Positions 25,516 to 34,371 of a DNA stretch of 61,975 nucleotides are shown here, one piece after another. Source of the DNA: an uncultured Lachnospiraceae bacterium (GTDB lineage: Bacteria > Bacillota > Clostridia > Lachnospirales > Lachnospiraceae); the NCBI GenBank assembly GCA_910577175.1, contig CAJTLU010000006.1, positions 122,165 to 184,139 of the forward strand. The letters run 5' to 3'. Position 1 is the stretch's first letter; each line of letters starts with the position of its first letter. The notes beneath the pieces were generated by a model, which ran no database searches, was not told the origin of the DNA, and worked only from the letters and a program-made list of their open reading frames with translations. The position numbers and the translations under genes are program-made.

Positions 25516-26446
25516 GCACTGCTCCTCCTTTTTTTACTGCATCCGCTACAGCGGAGAAAAATCCTTCCTTTTCTTCACAGCTCCTTACCGGAAACTCTGT
25601 TATACGGGAAAGCAGCTCCGCTTCTCCTGCTTCCTTCAGCTGCTTTAGAAACTCCGCCTGTATCCGGCGTCCCTCCGGGGCGTCCCAAACCGGAATCAGA
25701 ATGATATCGCAACAACGGAGTATAGCAGTTCCTGCCGCATCAAACTGTCCTGCTGCCAGCACTGCCGCACTATATCTGCCTTTCCTTTCAATGCAGTGCA
25801 ACAGATACTCCATATCCTCTCTCGTGATATCCTGCAGCTCCGTGCTCCAGCGAACCGGGGCAAAACTGTCCGTCCCTTCCCCCTCCTGCCGCAGAGAAGC
25901 AAGGCGCTCCGGCAGAGCAGTGTCCCTCTGCCGGACATAAAACAAAAGCTCCGACATGCCGTCTCCGGTCTCCCGTCCGTAAATCCCAAAGGGCAAAAAC
26001 GGAAGATATAACGCCTTTCTCCCCTTTTCCTTCGAAATCCGTTCTGCAATCCTGCGCGAAAGAAGCTCTGTCCAGACACCTCCGGCAGGAGAATACACCC
26101 CGAACACCGGAAGATGCGCCCTGTTCCTGGGAGAAGCGATAAACCTCTTTTCGATTTCCTTTGCGGACTGGTAACGGTACAGCACCGACTCCTTCTGTAT
26201 GCTCTTTGTTTCGCTAAACAAAAACAGCAGCACATCTTCTGGAAGTCCGAGTCCAAGCACCTCCTTTTCCAGTCCCTCCGAAACTAAAAGCGCATATACC
26301 GCGCCATTTTCTACATAGCCTTTTATCTCCGGGACAGACGAAACTACTACCGCACGGTAGGGAAACCCCCTTCTGCCATTGAGATAAACCGCCAGCTGAT
26401 GCGCATAGTCCGGCATTTCGTCTGCCATTACAATTAACTTCTCCAA
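25442..26446 (-). CDS. tadZ: TadZ/CpaE-like protein lacking a Walker A lysine
   Basis: 334 residues. The N-terminal ~110 resemble a degenerate receiver domain (KLIVMADEMPDYAHQLAVYL). A MinD/ParA-like fold follows, where the Walker A region reads FGVYSPAGGVWTELLS instead of SPAGGVGKTT, so ATP binding is doubtful. TadZ localises the pilus machine at the pole. The start is placed at TTG 26446 because it gives the normal TadZ N-terminus and has GAGGGG 5 bases upstream. The ATG at 26470 is an alternative. It is the first gene of the operon, downstream of the promoter at 26576-26604. Confidence 0.82.
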   Translation of the reverse strand: MEKLIVMADEMPDYAHQLAVYLNGRRGFPYRAVVVSSVPEIKGYVENGAVYALLVSEGLEKEVLGLGLPEDVLLFLFSETKSIQKESVLYRYQSAKEIEKRFIASPRNRAHLPVFGVYSPAGGVWTELLSRRIAERISKEKGRKALYLPFLPFGIYGRETGDGMSELLFYVRQRDTALPERLASLRQEGEGTDSFAPVRWSTELQDITREDMEYLLHCIERKGRYSAAVLAAGQFDAAGTAILRCCDIILIPVWDAPEGRRIQAEFLKQLKEAGEAELLSRITEFPVRSCEEKEGFFSAVADAVKKGGAVLAGGKGGNQAPDAGAAEPVGRAGR

Positions 26447-26575
26447 CGACACCCCTCTTTCGATTCTCATTTTCCTTCATTTTTCTTTTCAATTTTTACT
26501 TTTCATTTTATTTTGTCTGGGAAATCAGGACCCCGCAATCGGAATCCTTCGCTCGGAAGGAGCTTTGATGCTATT

Positions 26576-26604
26576 ATCATAACTTCTTTTTCGGGGAAAG
26601 TCAA
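26576..26604 (-). promoter_or_regulatory. Sigma-A promoter of the Tad pilus operon
   Basis: Minus strand TTGACT (26599-26604), 17 bases, TATGAT (26576-26581), about 130 bases ahead of tadZ. Confidence 0.78.
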
Positions 26605-26628
26605 TGGCTTTTCTCCCATTTCTTTACT

Positions 26629-26706
26629 TTCGTGCTTTTCACCAATATTTCGTACTTTTTTTCTAGCACTATTACTATGGCAAAATTCGTGCTTTTTTTC
26701 TAAAAC
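26629..26706. promoter_or_regulatory. Three direct repeats upstream of the pilus promoter
   Basis: TTCGTGCTTTT at 26629-26639, TTCGTACTTTT at 26649-26659 and TTCGTGCTTTT at 26696-26706 (plus strand; AAAAGYACGAA on the minus). They lie 25-102 bases upstream of the -35 box of the tad promoter, with one pair 20 bases apart (about two helical turns). A dyad (CTAAAAC...GTTTTAG, about 26710-26739) follows. They are candidate binding sites for an activator or repressor. They also flank the plus-strand YaaL-like gene. The rest of the intergenic stretch 26471-26834 holds no gene I can support. Confidence 0.55.
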
Positions 26707-26834
26707 CCGCTTACTAACAAGCGTTTTAGACATTTTTTTCTTAAACCAACCGTGTGCGGATTTTTTTACAGGTATATTTTCCCACCTTCCAGCCTATAAT
26801 TAAATTGAAATATAAAAAAGAAGGGAGTACGTTT

Positions 26835-27053
26835 ATGCCACATTTGAAAAAGAAAAAACAACCGGAAAACCCGCTTATCAAAGAATTACAGGCAACACGC
26901 ATGGAACTGGAAACTGCCTATTCCATTTTTGAAAATGCCGTTGACCCGGACCTCGTTGCCAGCAGTATTTATCGCATTAATTCGGTACAGGAGCGTTATC
27001 AGTTTCTCTTAAAACAGTTAAAGCATGCTGAATCGCTTCTGCAGTCTTCATAG
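26835..27053 (+). CDS. yaaL: YaaL-like DUF2508 protein
   Basis: 72 residues: a basic start (MPHLKKKKQPENP) and then LIKELQATRMELETAYSIFENAVDPDLVASSIYRINSV, the DUF2508/YaaL pattern. The role is unknown; family members are small helical cytoplasmic proteins, often beside DNA-replication or sporulation genes. The start is set by AGGGAG 9 bases upstream of ATG 26835. TATAAT at about 26796 is a plausible -10 without a good -35. It is one of only three plus-strand genes here. Confidence 0.85.
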   Translation: MPHLKKKKQPENPLIKELQATRMELETAYSIFENAVDPDLVASSIYRINSVQERYQFLLKQLKHAESLLQSS

Positions 27054-27056
27054 AAC

Positions 27057-27100
27057 CGACGAATCACCGTTGTCTCCGCCGGCAACGGTGATTTCGTCTG
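27057..27100. terminator. Bidirectional terminator
   Basis: A long stem, GACGAATCACCGTTG pairing with CAACGGTGATTTCGTC, around a GC-rich loop. It lies between the convergent DUF2508 gene (plus) and malG (minus) and should serve both. There is no long T run, so termination strength is uncertain. Confidence 0.6.
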
Positions 27101-27118
27101 TACGCGGTACTGCCGGCG

Positions 27119-27994
27119 TCAGCCCTTAACTGCACCGGACAGGCCCTCGGCATAATAACGCTGGGTAAATACAAATAACGCCGCAATCGGGATTGCCACA
27201 CAGACTGAGCCTGCGGCAAATCTTGTATAGTAATGGTATACATATTCTTTTTCCAACATGTTCCAAAGTCCGATTGCCACCGTATAATAACGGCTGTCGG
27301 CTCCGGCAATTACCCTTGCAAAGATAAAGTCTAACCACGGCGCCAGAAACGAGGTAATTATAGTATACACAATAATCGGCTTGGACAGAGGTACGGTAAT
27401 CCGGTAAAAAATCTTAAACCGGGACGCTCCGTCAATCATTGCCGCCTCATCCACACTTTTCGGTATTGTATCAAAAAAGCCCTTTGCAATATAAAATGTG
27501 AGACCGGCACTGGCAGAATATACTAAAACAAGCGCAACCAGTTTCATTACCCCTTCGGTAAGGTTTAAGCCTTTCAGGATATAATACACCGCAATCATGG
27601 ACATAAACGCCGGAAACATCCCGAGAACAAGAGCGACATTCATAAACGGCTTCCGCATTTTAAACCGCATCCGCGACATGGAATAAGATACTGCCAGTAC
27701 GAAAAACGTGGAAATCACACAGGTTACGCACGCTACGACGAGCGTATTGGCAAACCAGCGCGGAAAGTTTAATATATCCGTTTCAGTAAAAAGCCGCGTA
27801 TAATTGGAAAAGGTAACCTTTTTCGGAAAAAATGTGGTAAAATAAGAGCCCGGCTCTCCCCGCAGGGATGTCATAATAATCCAGAAAATCGGAAACAGCC
27901 ATATGAGCGCCAGCACGGCTAGCAGAATGTGCATAAGCACCGTGCGGAGCTTCTTTTTTCTTTGGTAAGAGCCTCTGGCCGTACTGTTTTTCAC
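27119..27994 (-). CDS. malG: Maltodextrin-type ABC permease MalG
   Basis: 291 residues with six membrane segments. The EAA loop is EAAMIDGASRFKIFYRITVPLSKP. The sequence reads like the MalG/COG3833 group (FFPKKVTFSNYTRLF in the first outer loop). GTG start at 27994 overlaps the malF stop (GTGA), giving coupled translation. It is the last gene of the module. No ATPase is encoded nearby; such systems usually share a multitask MsmK-type ATPase from elsewhere. Confidence 0.92.
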   Translation of the reverse strand: MKNSTARGSYQRKKKLRTVLMHILLAVLALIWLFPIFWIIMTSLRGEPGSYFTTFFPKKVTFSNYTRLFTETDILNFPRWFANTLVVACVTCVISTFFVLAVSYSMSRMRFKMRKPFMNVALVLGMFPAFMSMIAVYYILKGLNLTEGVMKLVALVLVYSASAGLTFYIAKGFFDTIPKSVDEAAMIDGASRFKIFYRITVPLSKPIIVYTIITSFLAPWLDFIFARVIAGADSRYYTVAIGLWNMLEKEYVYHYYTRFAAGSVCVAIPIAALFVFTQRYYAEGLSGAVKG

Positions 27995-29376
27995 TGGAAT
28001 CCCTCCTCGTTCTTATAGGCAGCAGTTCTCCGGTAGGCTACCAAAGACAGCACAATGGAAATTACAAATGTTAAAATACCGATTACCGCACCATAGCAGT
28101 AATCTTTATTATCAATTGTCAGCTTATACAGCCACGTAACAAGCAAATCTGTTTTTCCCGCCGTTCCCCGGTAATACTCTAACGTTGCGGGCGCACCGCC
28201 GGACAGCAGGTAAATTACATTAAAATTGTTAATGTTGTTAATAAAGGTCGTAATCAGCGTCGGCGCCGTTACAAACAGCATATACGGCAGCGTGATTTTT
28301 AAAAAGGTCACCCGTGCGTTTGCTCCGTCCACCTTTGCCGCCTCATACAGCTCGGTCGGAATATTCTGCAGGATTCCGGTCGTTGTCAACAGGGTATAGG
28401 GTACGCCAACCCAGATATTCACAAGAATAATCGTCACTCTTGCCCAGGTTGCATCCGTGAAAAAAGGCAGCGCCGCATCGGATGCCAAAAGCCCCATCTC
28501 CCGCAGCAGTACATTAACGGCTCCGTTCGGCTGCAGCAGCGTCCGCATCGTGAGCAGCGTTACAAACTGCGGCGTCGCAATGGAGAGAATAAAACAAAAC
28601 CTCCAGAACCCCTTTGCTTTTACCGACCGGTGGTTAATCAAAATTGCTAACAGCATTCCCAGAATGTAATTTAAAAAGGTAGCAAACACTGCCCAGGTCA
28701 GCGTCCAGCCGAGAATCGGCCAGAAAGTCTTTCCGAATGCTCCGTTAAAGTCCAGCACGGTACGGAAATTATCCAGTCCAATCCATGTAAACAGCTTTCC
28801 GGGCACCTGGTGGTCACGGTCATAATTGGTAAATGCCATGCTGGCCATAAAAACCAACGGCAGAACCGTAAAAATAAGAACACCCAGCACCGGAAGGCTT
28901 AACAGGCTCCGGTAAAGCTTTGTGTCAAAATAACTCTCCACCTCTTCCCAAAAGCCCGGAACCCTGCGCCCTGCCTTTTTTAATTCCTCCGCCTTGTAAG
29001 CGGAGCGGACTGCCGCCCGCCAGAACAGCAGAAATGCCACCGTCAAAAATACAAAAATAACGCCGGAAAGCAAAATCAGCAGCGAGTTATCCCCGGCCTC
29101 ATACACATAAATTCCCTGTGCCTCATCCCAGACCTTCTCCTGCGTCTTTGTTCCGAGCGTCGGCAGCTTTTCTAACACCGTCAGCCCTGTCTGAAAGAAG
29201 TACAGCCAGTATACTGCCGTAATGCACAAAAACAAAATACCTTTTCCTATCTGTCCGCGACGGATATTTCCGATGCCGGGTACAAGAAGGGAAAGCTTTG
29301 TGAAACCGTCGCCTTTTGCCAACGATTTAAAAAACCCTGCCTCACCGATTTCCACGCTTTGCATAGATTTTTTCAT
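27991..29376 (-). CDS. malF: Maltodextrin-type ABC permease MalF
   Basis: 461 residues with an extended N-terminal part: a TM at ~40-60, a loop ~60-95, a TM, then the six-helix permease core. The EAA loop is ELYEAAKVDGANARVTFLKITLP. This enlarged form is typical of clostridial MalF. The start at 29376 (MKKSMQSVEIGE) follows AAGGAGG; the frame open to 29418 is unsupported. It pairs with MalG. Confidence 0.92.
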   Translation of the reverse strand: MKKSMQSVEIGEAGFFKSLAKGDGFTKLSLLVPGIGNIRRGQIGKGILFLCITAVYWLYFFQTGLTVLEKLPTLGTKTQEKVWDEAQGIYVYEAGDNSLLILLSGVIFVFLTVAFLLFWRAAVRSAYKAEELKKAGRRVPGFWEEVESYFDTKLYRSLLSLPVLGVLIFTVLPLVFMASMAFTNYDRDHQVPGKLFTWIGLDNFRTVLDFNGAFGKTFWPILGWTLTWAVFATFLNYILGMLLAILINHRSVKAKGFWRFCFILSIATPQFVTLLTMRTLLQPNGAVNVLLREMGLLASDAALPFFTDATWARVTIILVNIWVGVPYTLLTTTGILQNIPTELYEAAKVDGANARVTFLKITLPYMLFVTAPTLITTFINNINNFNVIYLLSGGAPATLEYYRGTAGKTDLLVTWLYKLTIDNKDYCYGAVIGILTFVISIVLSLVAYRRTAAYKNEEGFQ

Positions 29377-29440
29377 TTCTCCTCCTTGCCGGTGCAGGCA
29401 GCTCCTTTCTGCCCGCACCGAAGAATTTTTCTAACTCTGC

Positions 29441-30778
29441 CTAAAATCCGGTTCCCGCATTAATTGCGTCTTGCAGCTCCTTCGTCCTTTGTTCCGCGTT
29501 CTGCTTTGTCACCGTTCCGTTATAGATTTCCTCTCCAAAGGTTTCCGAAATCCGGAACCAGCTCTCAATCTGCGGCACCGTCGGCTGTACGACAGAGGTA
29601 TTTAAAACGACTGCATTTTCTGCTACTGCTACCGGACTTGCAAGCACCTCCTCCGATGCTGCAAGCTTAACATTAGACGGCGTAACATGGCGGTACGTAA
29701 AGCGGTCCCTTTGCACGCTCTCGCCGCCAAGATACAACGCAAGCGCTACCGCCGCTGCCATATTCTGGCTGCGTGGATTTACGCCGACTGCCTTTGAACC
29801 GGTAAACTGGCGCATCACGCCCGAAACTCCGTTGTCATACGTTACAGTCGGAAGCTGTGCTGTCGCAAAATTTTCACCGAGCGCCTCTTTTACCGCACTC
29901 GCCTTCCAGGAACCTGAAACAAGCGACGCAAGCGTTCCGTTTGCCATCCTTGAAATGGAATCGTCTCCTGCCTCCTTGTGGAAGCGCGGGTTCTTTACAA
30001 GGTCGACCAGATATTCGGTTACAAAACTAAAGTTACCGATATCGGTTCCCTTTTCCTGCTCGGTTCCGTCTTCCCCAAACAGGGAAAAGCCGCCTGCATA
30101 ATAAAACTGCTCGATATACCAGCTGTTCGTCAATTCAAAGCCAAATGCTGCAACTCCGTCCCCTAAGTCCTTGTCTAACATCGTATTCAGGGATTTGACA
30201 TCCTCCGGCGTCAGCATACTCTTGTTGTAATACAAAATCAACGTATTCGGCGTATACGGAACGCCATAGACAGCATCCTCATAGACAACGCTCTGGTACA
30301 TGGTATCGTTATTTTCCTGCCGTATGGTTTCTACCGCAGAACCTCCCAGCTCTGCAAGTGCACCCGCGCCTACCAGGGCCGCCAGCTGGTCATTGGCATA
30401 CATATAGACATCTGCTGCCGTATCCAGGTCTTTGATTACAACATCCTTTGCGTCGCCTTCGGAGCATACGCCGTACTGGAAGGTGATATCCCATTCCGGA
30501 TGCGCCTCATTAAACTCGGTACACCATTTTGCAAGCAGACCGTTCGGCGCGCCCTCCTGCGCTGCCTGGTCCTCTGCCGGAGACCAGACCGTCAGGGTCA
30601 TTTTCTTTGTCTCTCCGCCGGTATTCCCTCCCTGTGGTGGTGTTGCGCTTACATTTTCGCCGCCGTTCCCGCCGTTATTATCATCATTGTTGTCTTCCTT
30701 ACAGGCGCAGCCCGCCATGCTTCCAAGAAGCATTCCGCAGAACAATACCGCTGCCATTATTCTTTTTAATTGTCTCAT
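29441..30778 (-). CDS. malE: Maltodextrin/sugar-binding lipoprotein MalE-like
   Basis: 445 residues. Signal peptide MRQLKRIMAAVLFCGMLLGSMAGC with lipobox SMAGC, then a ~35-residue acidic/Asn-Gly linker, then a family-1 sugar-binding fold (LTVWSPAED, VPYTPNTLILYYNKSML). It captures malto-oligosaccharides or a related glucan and feeds MalFG. Assignment to maltodextrin rests on the adjacent malQ. A strong hairpin lies between malQ and this gene and no clear promoter is seen after it. Confidence 0.88.
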   Translation of the reverse strand: MRQLKRIMAAVLFCGMLLGSMAGCACKEDNNDDNNGGNGGENVSATPPQGGNTGGETKKMTLTVWSPAEDQAAQEGAPNGLLAKWCTEFNEAHPEWDITFQYGVCSEGDAKDVVIKDLDTAADVYMYANDQLAALVGAGALAELGGSAVETIRQENNDTMYQSVVYEDAVYGVPYTPNTLILYYNKSMLTPEDVKSLNTMLDKDLGDGVAAFGFELTNSWYIEQFYYAGGFSLFGEDGTEQEKGTDIGNFSFVTEYLVDLVKNPRFHKEAGDDSISRMANGTLASLVSGSWKASAVKEALGENFATAQLPTVTYDNGVSGVMRQFTGSKAVGVNPRSQNMAAAVALALYLGGESVQRDRFTYRHVTPSNVKLAASEEVLASPVAVAENAVVLNTSVVQPTVPQIESWFRISETFGEEIYNGTVTKQNAEQRTKELQDAINAGTGF

Positions 30779-30863
30779 CTCTGCTTCCTCTCATTTCCGG
30801 AGTCCTGCCCTGCCCAGACGGCAAATTCCCTGATTTCTTCACAGCCTTTTTCATTTTGTTCCC

Positions 30864-30940
30864 TCGCAAAATAAAAACTGCCGCCGGACGGGGACCCGCG
30901 TATTTCTTACACAGATATCCTAACCGTTCCGGCGGCAGTT
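30864..30940 (-). terminator. Terminator/attenuator between malQ and the ABC genes
   Basis: Minus-strand stem ACTGCCGCCGGA...TCCGGCGGCAGT (12 perfect pairs, wide loop with further pairing) followed by TTTTTATTTTG. It starts 13 bases after the malQ stop. Readthrough or a hidden promoter must supply malEFG. Confidence 0.85.
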
Positions 30941-30952
30941 TATTCTTTCTTT

Positions 30953-32461
30953 TTAGTTTTTATTCTGTCTGCAGTACATCCGCGCAAGCTTCTGATAATA
31001 CGGAATATTAATCTTTTCGTACTGCTCCTTTTTCATGCGCCACTGCCAGTTTCCCCCGAGCGTAGATGGAAAATTCATACGCGCCTCATTTCCGAGTCCC
31101 AAAAGGTCCTGCATCTGGAAAATTGCCGTATGCAACGAGGAACGGTATGTCGCGCGAATCAGTGCTTCCGCTACGGACTCCTGCCGTCCAATACCGAAAT
31201 ACTCCCGGATTCCTCCCATATCCCAGTCTGACTTGCCTGAAAGACAGCCATACAGCGTTTCATTGTCATGGGTGCCGATATAGGCAATGTTGTTATTGGA
31301 AGTAAAATTGTGCGGAAGATACGGATTATCCGGCGTACAATCCAGTGCAAACTCCAGAACCTTCATTCCCGGATATCCGTTCTGCTGCATTAAGTCGATG
31401 ACCGGCTGTGTCACGACACCAAGGTCCTCCGCAATAATTTTTCCGTCTCCGATTACCTCATTGATAACGCGCGTCAGCTTTTCTCCCGGTCCCTGTTTCC
31501 ATTCGCCCTCCATGGCAGTTTCACTTTCTGCGTCAATCGAATAATAATTTACGATTCCGATAAAATGGTCGATGCGGATTACGTCATAGCGCGCGGCAGA
31601 AACCGCCATACGCTCCCTCCACCATAAAAAGTCCTGCTGCTCCATGGCATCCCAGCGGTACAGCGGATTGCCCCAGCGCTGCCCGGTTGCGGAAAACAAA
31701 TCCGGTGGAACTCCTGCAATGTTGATTTCTTTACGGAGCGCGTCCAACTCAAACAAATCATAGTGCGCCCATACGTCAGCGGAGTCCATTGCCATATAAA
31801 GCGGGATGTCTCCGATTATCGCAACGCCCTTTTTCTTTGCATAGTCATGCAAACGGTTCCACTGCTCATCAAATTTATACTGACAGAACATATAATAACC
31901 GATTTCCTCGGAAAGCTTCGCTTCTATCTCCGCCAGCGCCTCCGCCTCATGCAGACGAAGCGGCATCTTCCACTCCTGCCACGGCTGCCCGCCAAGGGAA
32001 TCCTTAATTGCCATAAAGGTGGCATAGTCCTTCAGCCAAAAGGCGTTTTTTTCACAAAACTCTAAAAACTCCTCTGTCTTTTTATGCTTACTGTTTTGAT
32101 AGGCCGTATGAAGTACCTCTCTGCGTCCTTCATAAAGTGCGCCATAATCCACACAATCCGGAGATTCGCCCCAGAAAACTTCGCTGCAGTCCTCCGCAGA
32201 AATCAGTCCCTCTTCAATTAACGCTGAAAGGTCAATAAAGTACGGATTCCCCGCAAATGCAGAAAATGACTGGTACGGGCTGTCACCGTAGCCGGTAGGC
32301 CCTACCGGAAGTACCTGCCAGTAGGAATATTCCATCTCTCTGGCAAAATCAACAAAGGCAAATGCCTCTTTCCCCAATGTGCCGATGCCGTAAGGTCCCG
32401 GCAGACTGCTGATTGGCATCAGAATCCCTACGCTCCGCTCCCATTTCTTATCTGTTTCCAT
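30953..32461 (-). CDS. malQ: 4-alpha-glucanotransferase (amylomaltase, GH77)
   Basis: 502 residues, normal for MalQ. It transfers alpha-1,4-glucan chains, converting short maltodextrins to glucose and longer chains. Catalytic elements: YDVIRIDHFIGI (nucleophile aspartate), GDGKIIAEDLGVV (acid/base glutamate), IGTHDNETLYG (third aspartate). The N-terminus has VGILMPISSLPGPYGIGTLG and DFAREMEYSYWQVLPVGPTG. First gene of the maltodextrin module, followed by a strong terminator hairpin. Confidence 0.97.
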   Translation of the reverse strand: METDKKWERSVGILMPISSLPGPYGIGTLGKEAFAFVDFAREMEYSYWQVLPVGPTGYGDSPYQSFSAFAGNPYFIDLSALIEEGLISAEDCSEVFWGESPDCVDYGALYEGRREVLHTAYQNSKHKKTEEFLEFCEKNAFWLKDYATFMAIKDSLGGQPWQEWKMPLRLHEAEALAEIEAKLSEEIGYYMFCQYKFDEQWNRLHDYAKKKGVAIIGDIPLYMAMDSADVWAHYDLFELDALRKEINIAGVPPDLFSATGQRWGNPLYRWDAMEQQDFLWWRERMAVSAARYDVIRIDHFIGIVNYYSIDAESETAMEGEWKQGPGEKLTRVINEVIGDGKIIAEDLGVVTQPVIDLMQQNGYPGMKVLEFALDCTPDNPYLPHNFTSNNNIAYIGTHDNETLYGCLSGKSDWDMGGIREYFGIGRQESVAEALIRATYRSSLHTAIFQMQDLLGLGNEARMNFPSTLGGNWQWRMKKEQYEKINIPYYQKLARMYCRQNKN

Positions 32462-32508
32462 TTCTGTTCCCCTTTCCGTTTAGTCCCGCGCCTTATGGCA
32501 TGGTTTAA

Positions 32509-32541
32509 ATCTGCCTGTGTGGGATGTGTACAGGCAGATTC
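32509..32541. promoter_or_regulatory. Perfect 11-bp dyad upstream of malQ
   Basis: AATCTGCCTGT and ACAGGCAGATT flank an 11-base loop, about 50 bases before the malQ start. There is no T run, so it reads as an operator or mRNA hairpin rather than a terminator. A possible extended -10 (TGATATACT) lies further upstream at about 32637-32645. Nothing else is seen in 32462-32695. Confidence 0.5.
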
Positions 32542-32695
32542 CTATTCTTACTGTTCCTAGTTTATGCTGTTTTTAGAAAACTACTCTAAAAGCAGCACCC
32601 TCTTCTGCCGCAGACGCTTACGAAAATTTGTTATTGCTAGTATATCACAAAACCGATAAAAAAGAAACGGGGTTCCTCCGGTTTTCCTTTTCTAC

Positions 32696-33991
32696 CTAAT
32701 TCACAATCTTCATGTACGCTCCTGTCACCTCGTACTTTACCCTGTAGCCAGAGAGCGCTTCCATCCCGTGCACCCGTGCATAATCGCAGAGCATCAGGAT
32801 ATCGTCTCTCAGCTGCTCATATCTGCCGTTGCTTTCCTGTGAATTTAACAGCTGGCACATCCCCTTGGGAAGCCCGCTGATTTTTCCGTTCCCATCCACT
32901 GCAATGTTATCCCAGGAATACCGGCCTCCGGTTGCTTTTCCAAGAAAGCCGGAAAGCTCCTTATAAGCGTTAATCCGGTTAAATTCTGCCTTCGTATAAT
33001 CGGATGCCTGCATATGGCAGTCCCACAGTTCTTCTGAAAACTGTCCTTCCAATACACTAACCGCCCGCCGTTTTTCTTCCTCCGTAAAATCTCCGGTAAC
33101 GGTTATCTTCCCATAGACATCTAACTCTATGGCACAGGCTTTCCCCAAAATATCAATCCCTGCCTCCTCCAATGCTTCCTGCATTTTCGGGAGTAACGTA
33201 TTTTGTATCCTACCATAAGCAGCCGCTCGTTCATAATCATGCAGGTTTGCAAAAATTTTCAGGTAAGCCTCCTCCTGATTATTGAGCAGTTCCCCGGATG
33301 CCTTTTTCTCCAACAATTCTTCCACGCTTTTGTCTCCCGCATAGCGTTCCTCTTCCGGCAGGGAATGATACTGCTCCCTATGCAGCCGTTCCATTTCATC
33401 ACTATACGTCTGCCTGTCATCCGCCGTCGCCTGCTTTTGGTATTTTTCTTCCGCAATGCGGATACGGTAAGGCTCTTCTATATTGACATCCGCGCCGCCG
33501 TGATTTTCCACTTTGATGGTATAACGGTCCGAGTTGTCCCAGTCCGGCAGAGTAAGCTCCTTGCTGCCGTCGCCGTTCTCTTTCGCTATCCCTATCTGGT
33601 TTCCCTGCGCATCATAAACAACTAAATCATAATCACAGCCCTCAGGAATATGTTCCAGTCGGATTGTAAGCTTTGTCCCTATGCCCATCTTTGCATAAAA
33701 GTTCCTCTGACCATAGAAAAAGGAATAGCAATCTACATCCCCGTTGGAATCCAGCCTTCCTTCCAGATAGCTGTCACTGTTATGCAATAAGATTCCTAAA
33801 TCATAGGTACTATAATAGCTGTCTACCTTGTCGTCATATTTCGTTTTCTGACGGTAGCTGTCATTCTTATTCCCACAGCCTTCCAGCAGAACCGTCTGCT
33901 CATTCAGCTCCTTCATAGGAGACGCGAAACCCTTTTTCCCATAATGGGAGCCATTGAGCATAGGACTGCTGACATAATGTGTATAGTTCAT
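32696..33991 (-). CDS. PPC-domain protein of unknown role
   Basis: 431 residues, no signal peptide. Residues ~60-180 resemble a bacterial pre-peptidase C-terminal (PPC) domain: LEGRLDSNGDVDCYSFFYGQ, a jelly-roll series of strands, CDYDLVVYDAQGNQIG, then DRYTIKVENHGG. Charged helical residues (~185-290) follow. A C-terminal part (IELDVYGKITVTGDFTEEEK and onward) is also seen in proteins near flagellin genes in Lachnospiraceae as far as I recall. ATG 33991 has GGAGG 11 bases upstream; an ATG at 34009 lacks a site. PPC domains are normally extracellular, so the missing signal peptide is odd; export through the flagellar system is possible but inferred. Confidence 0.7.
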   Translation of the reverse strand: MNYTHYVSSPMLNGSHYGKKGFASPMKELNEQTVLLEGCGNKNDSYRQKTKYDDKVDSYYSTYDLGILLHNSDSYLEGRLDSNGDVDCYSFFYGQRNFYAKMGIGTKLTIRLEHIPEGCDYDLVVYDAQGNQIGIAKENGDGSKELTLPDWDNSDRYTIKVENHGGADVNIEEPYRIRIAEEKYQKQATADDRQTYSDEMERLHREQYHSLPEEERYAGDKSVEELLEKKASGELLNNQEEAYLKIFANLHDYERAAAYGRIQNTLLPKMQEALEEAGIDILGKACAIELDVYGKITVTGDFTEEEKRRAVSVLEGQFSEELWDCHMQASDYTKAEFNRINAYKELSGFLGKATGGRYSWDNIAVDGNGKISGLPKGMCQLLNSQESNGRYEQLRDDILMLCDYARVHGMEALSGYRVKYEVTGAYMKIVN

Positions 33992-34033
33992 ACTATCCTG
34001 AGCCTCCATATATCATTTCTCATGTCTATAATA

Positions 34034-34336
34034 CTAAAAAAACAGCACTATCACCGCTGCCAATATTATAATAATGAATACTGGCGGTAATAGAAGGGAC
34101 ATCCAAAAAAATAAACCGCCGCCTTGCTTTCGATATCTTGCTATGTTGTAAGCGATATCTGACGCCAGCCATATAAGATTGTACAATGAAAATCCTACTA
34201 TAAAGCCACATTCTACAACAAATCCGCTTTTTAGCGCAAACCATAACACAATCGCCGTATAGCTCAGACATACTCCAAATATGCTGTTCAATAAAACTGC
34301 ACTACTCTTTGAATATAGTTTTAGTTTCGTTCCCAT
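34034..34336 (-). CDS. Small membrane protein, unknown
   Basis: 100 residues with four hydrophobic segments: GVCLSYTAIVLWFAL, IVGFSLYNLIWLA, and LFFWMSLLLPPVFIIIILAAVIVLFF at the end. A weak AGGAA precedes ATG 34336; an ATG at 34348 is an alternative. No family recognised. It lies between copy F of the dispersed repeat and the PPC-domain gene, 42 bases from the latter, and could be its membrane partner. Confidence 0.6.
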   Translation of the reverse strand: MGTKLKLYSKSSAVLLNSIFGVCLSYTAIVLWFALKSGFVVECGFIVGFSLYNLIWLASDIAYNIARYRKQGGGLFFWMSLLLPPVFIIIILAAVIVLFF

Positions 34337-34371
34337 TCCATTCCTCATGCTTTTCTTAAATCGTCTGCTTG

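Noticed and set aside
26503..26733. 76-codon minus-strand frame ahead of tadZ
   Set aside because: It covers the promoter and the direct repeats of the tad operon, is lysine-rich and has no recognisable family or good site.
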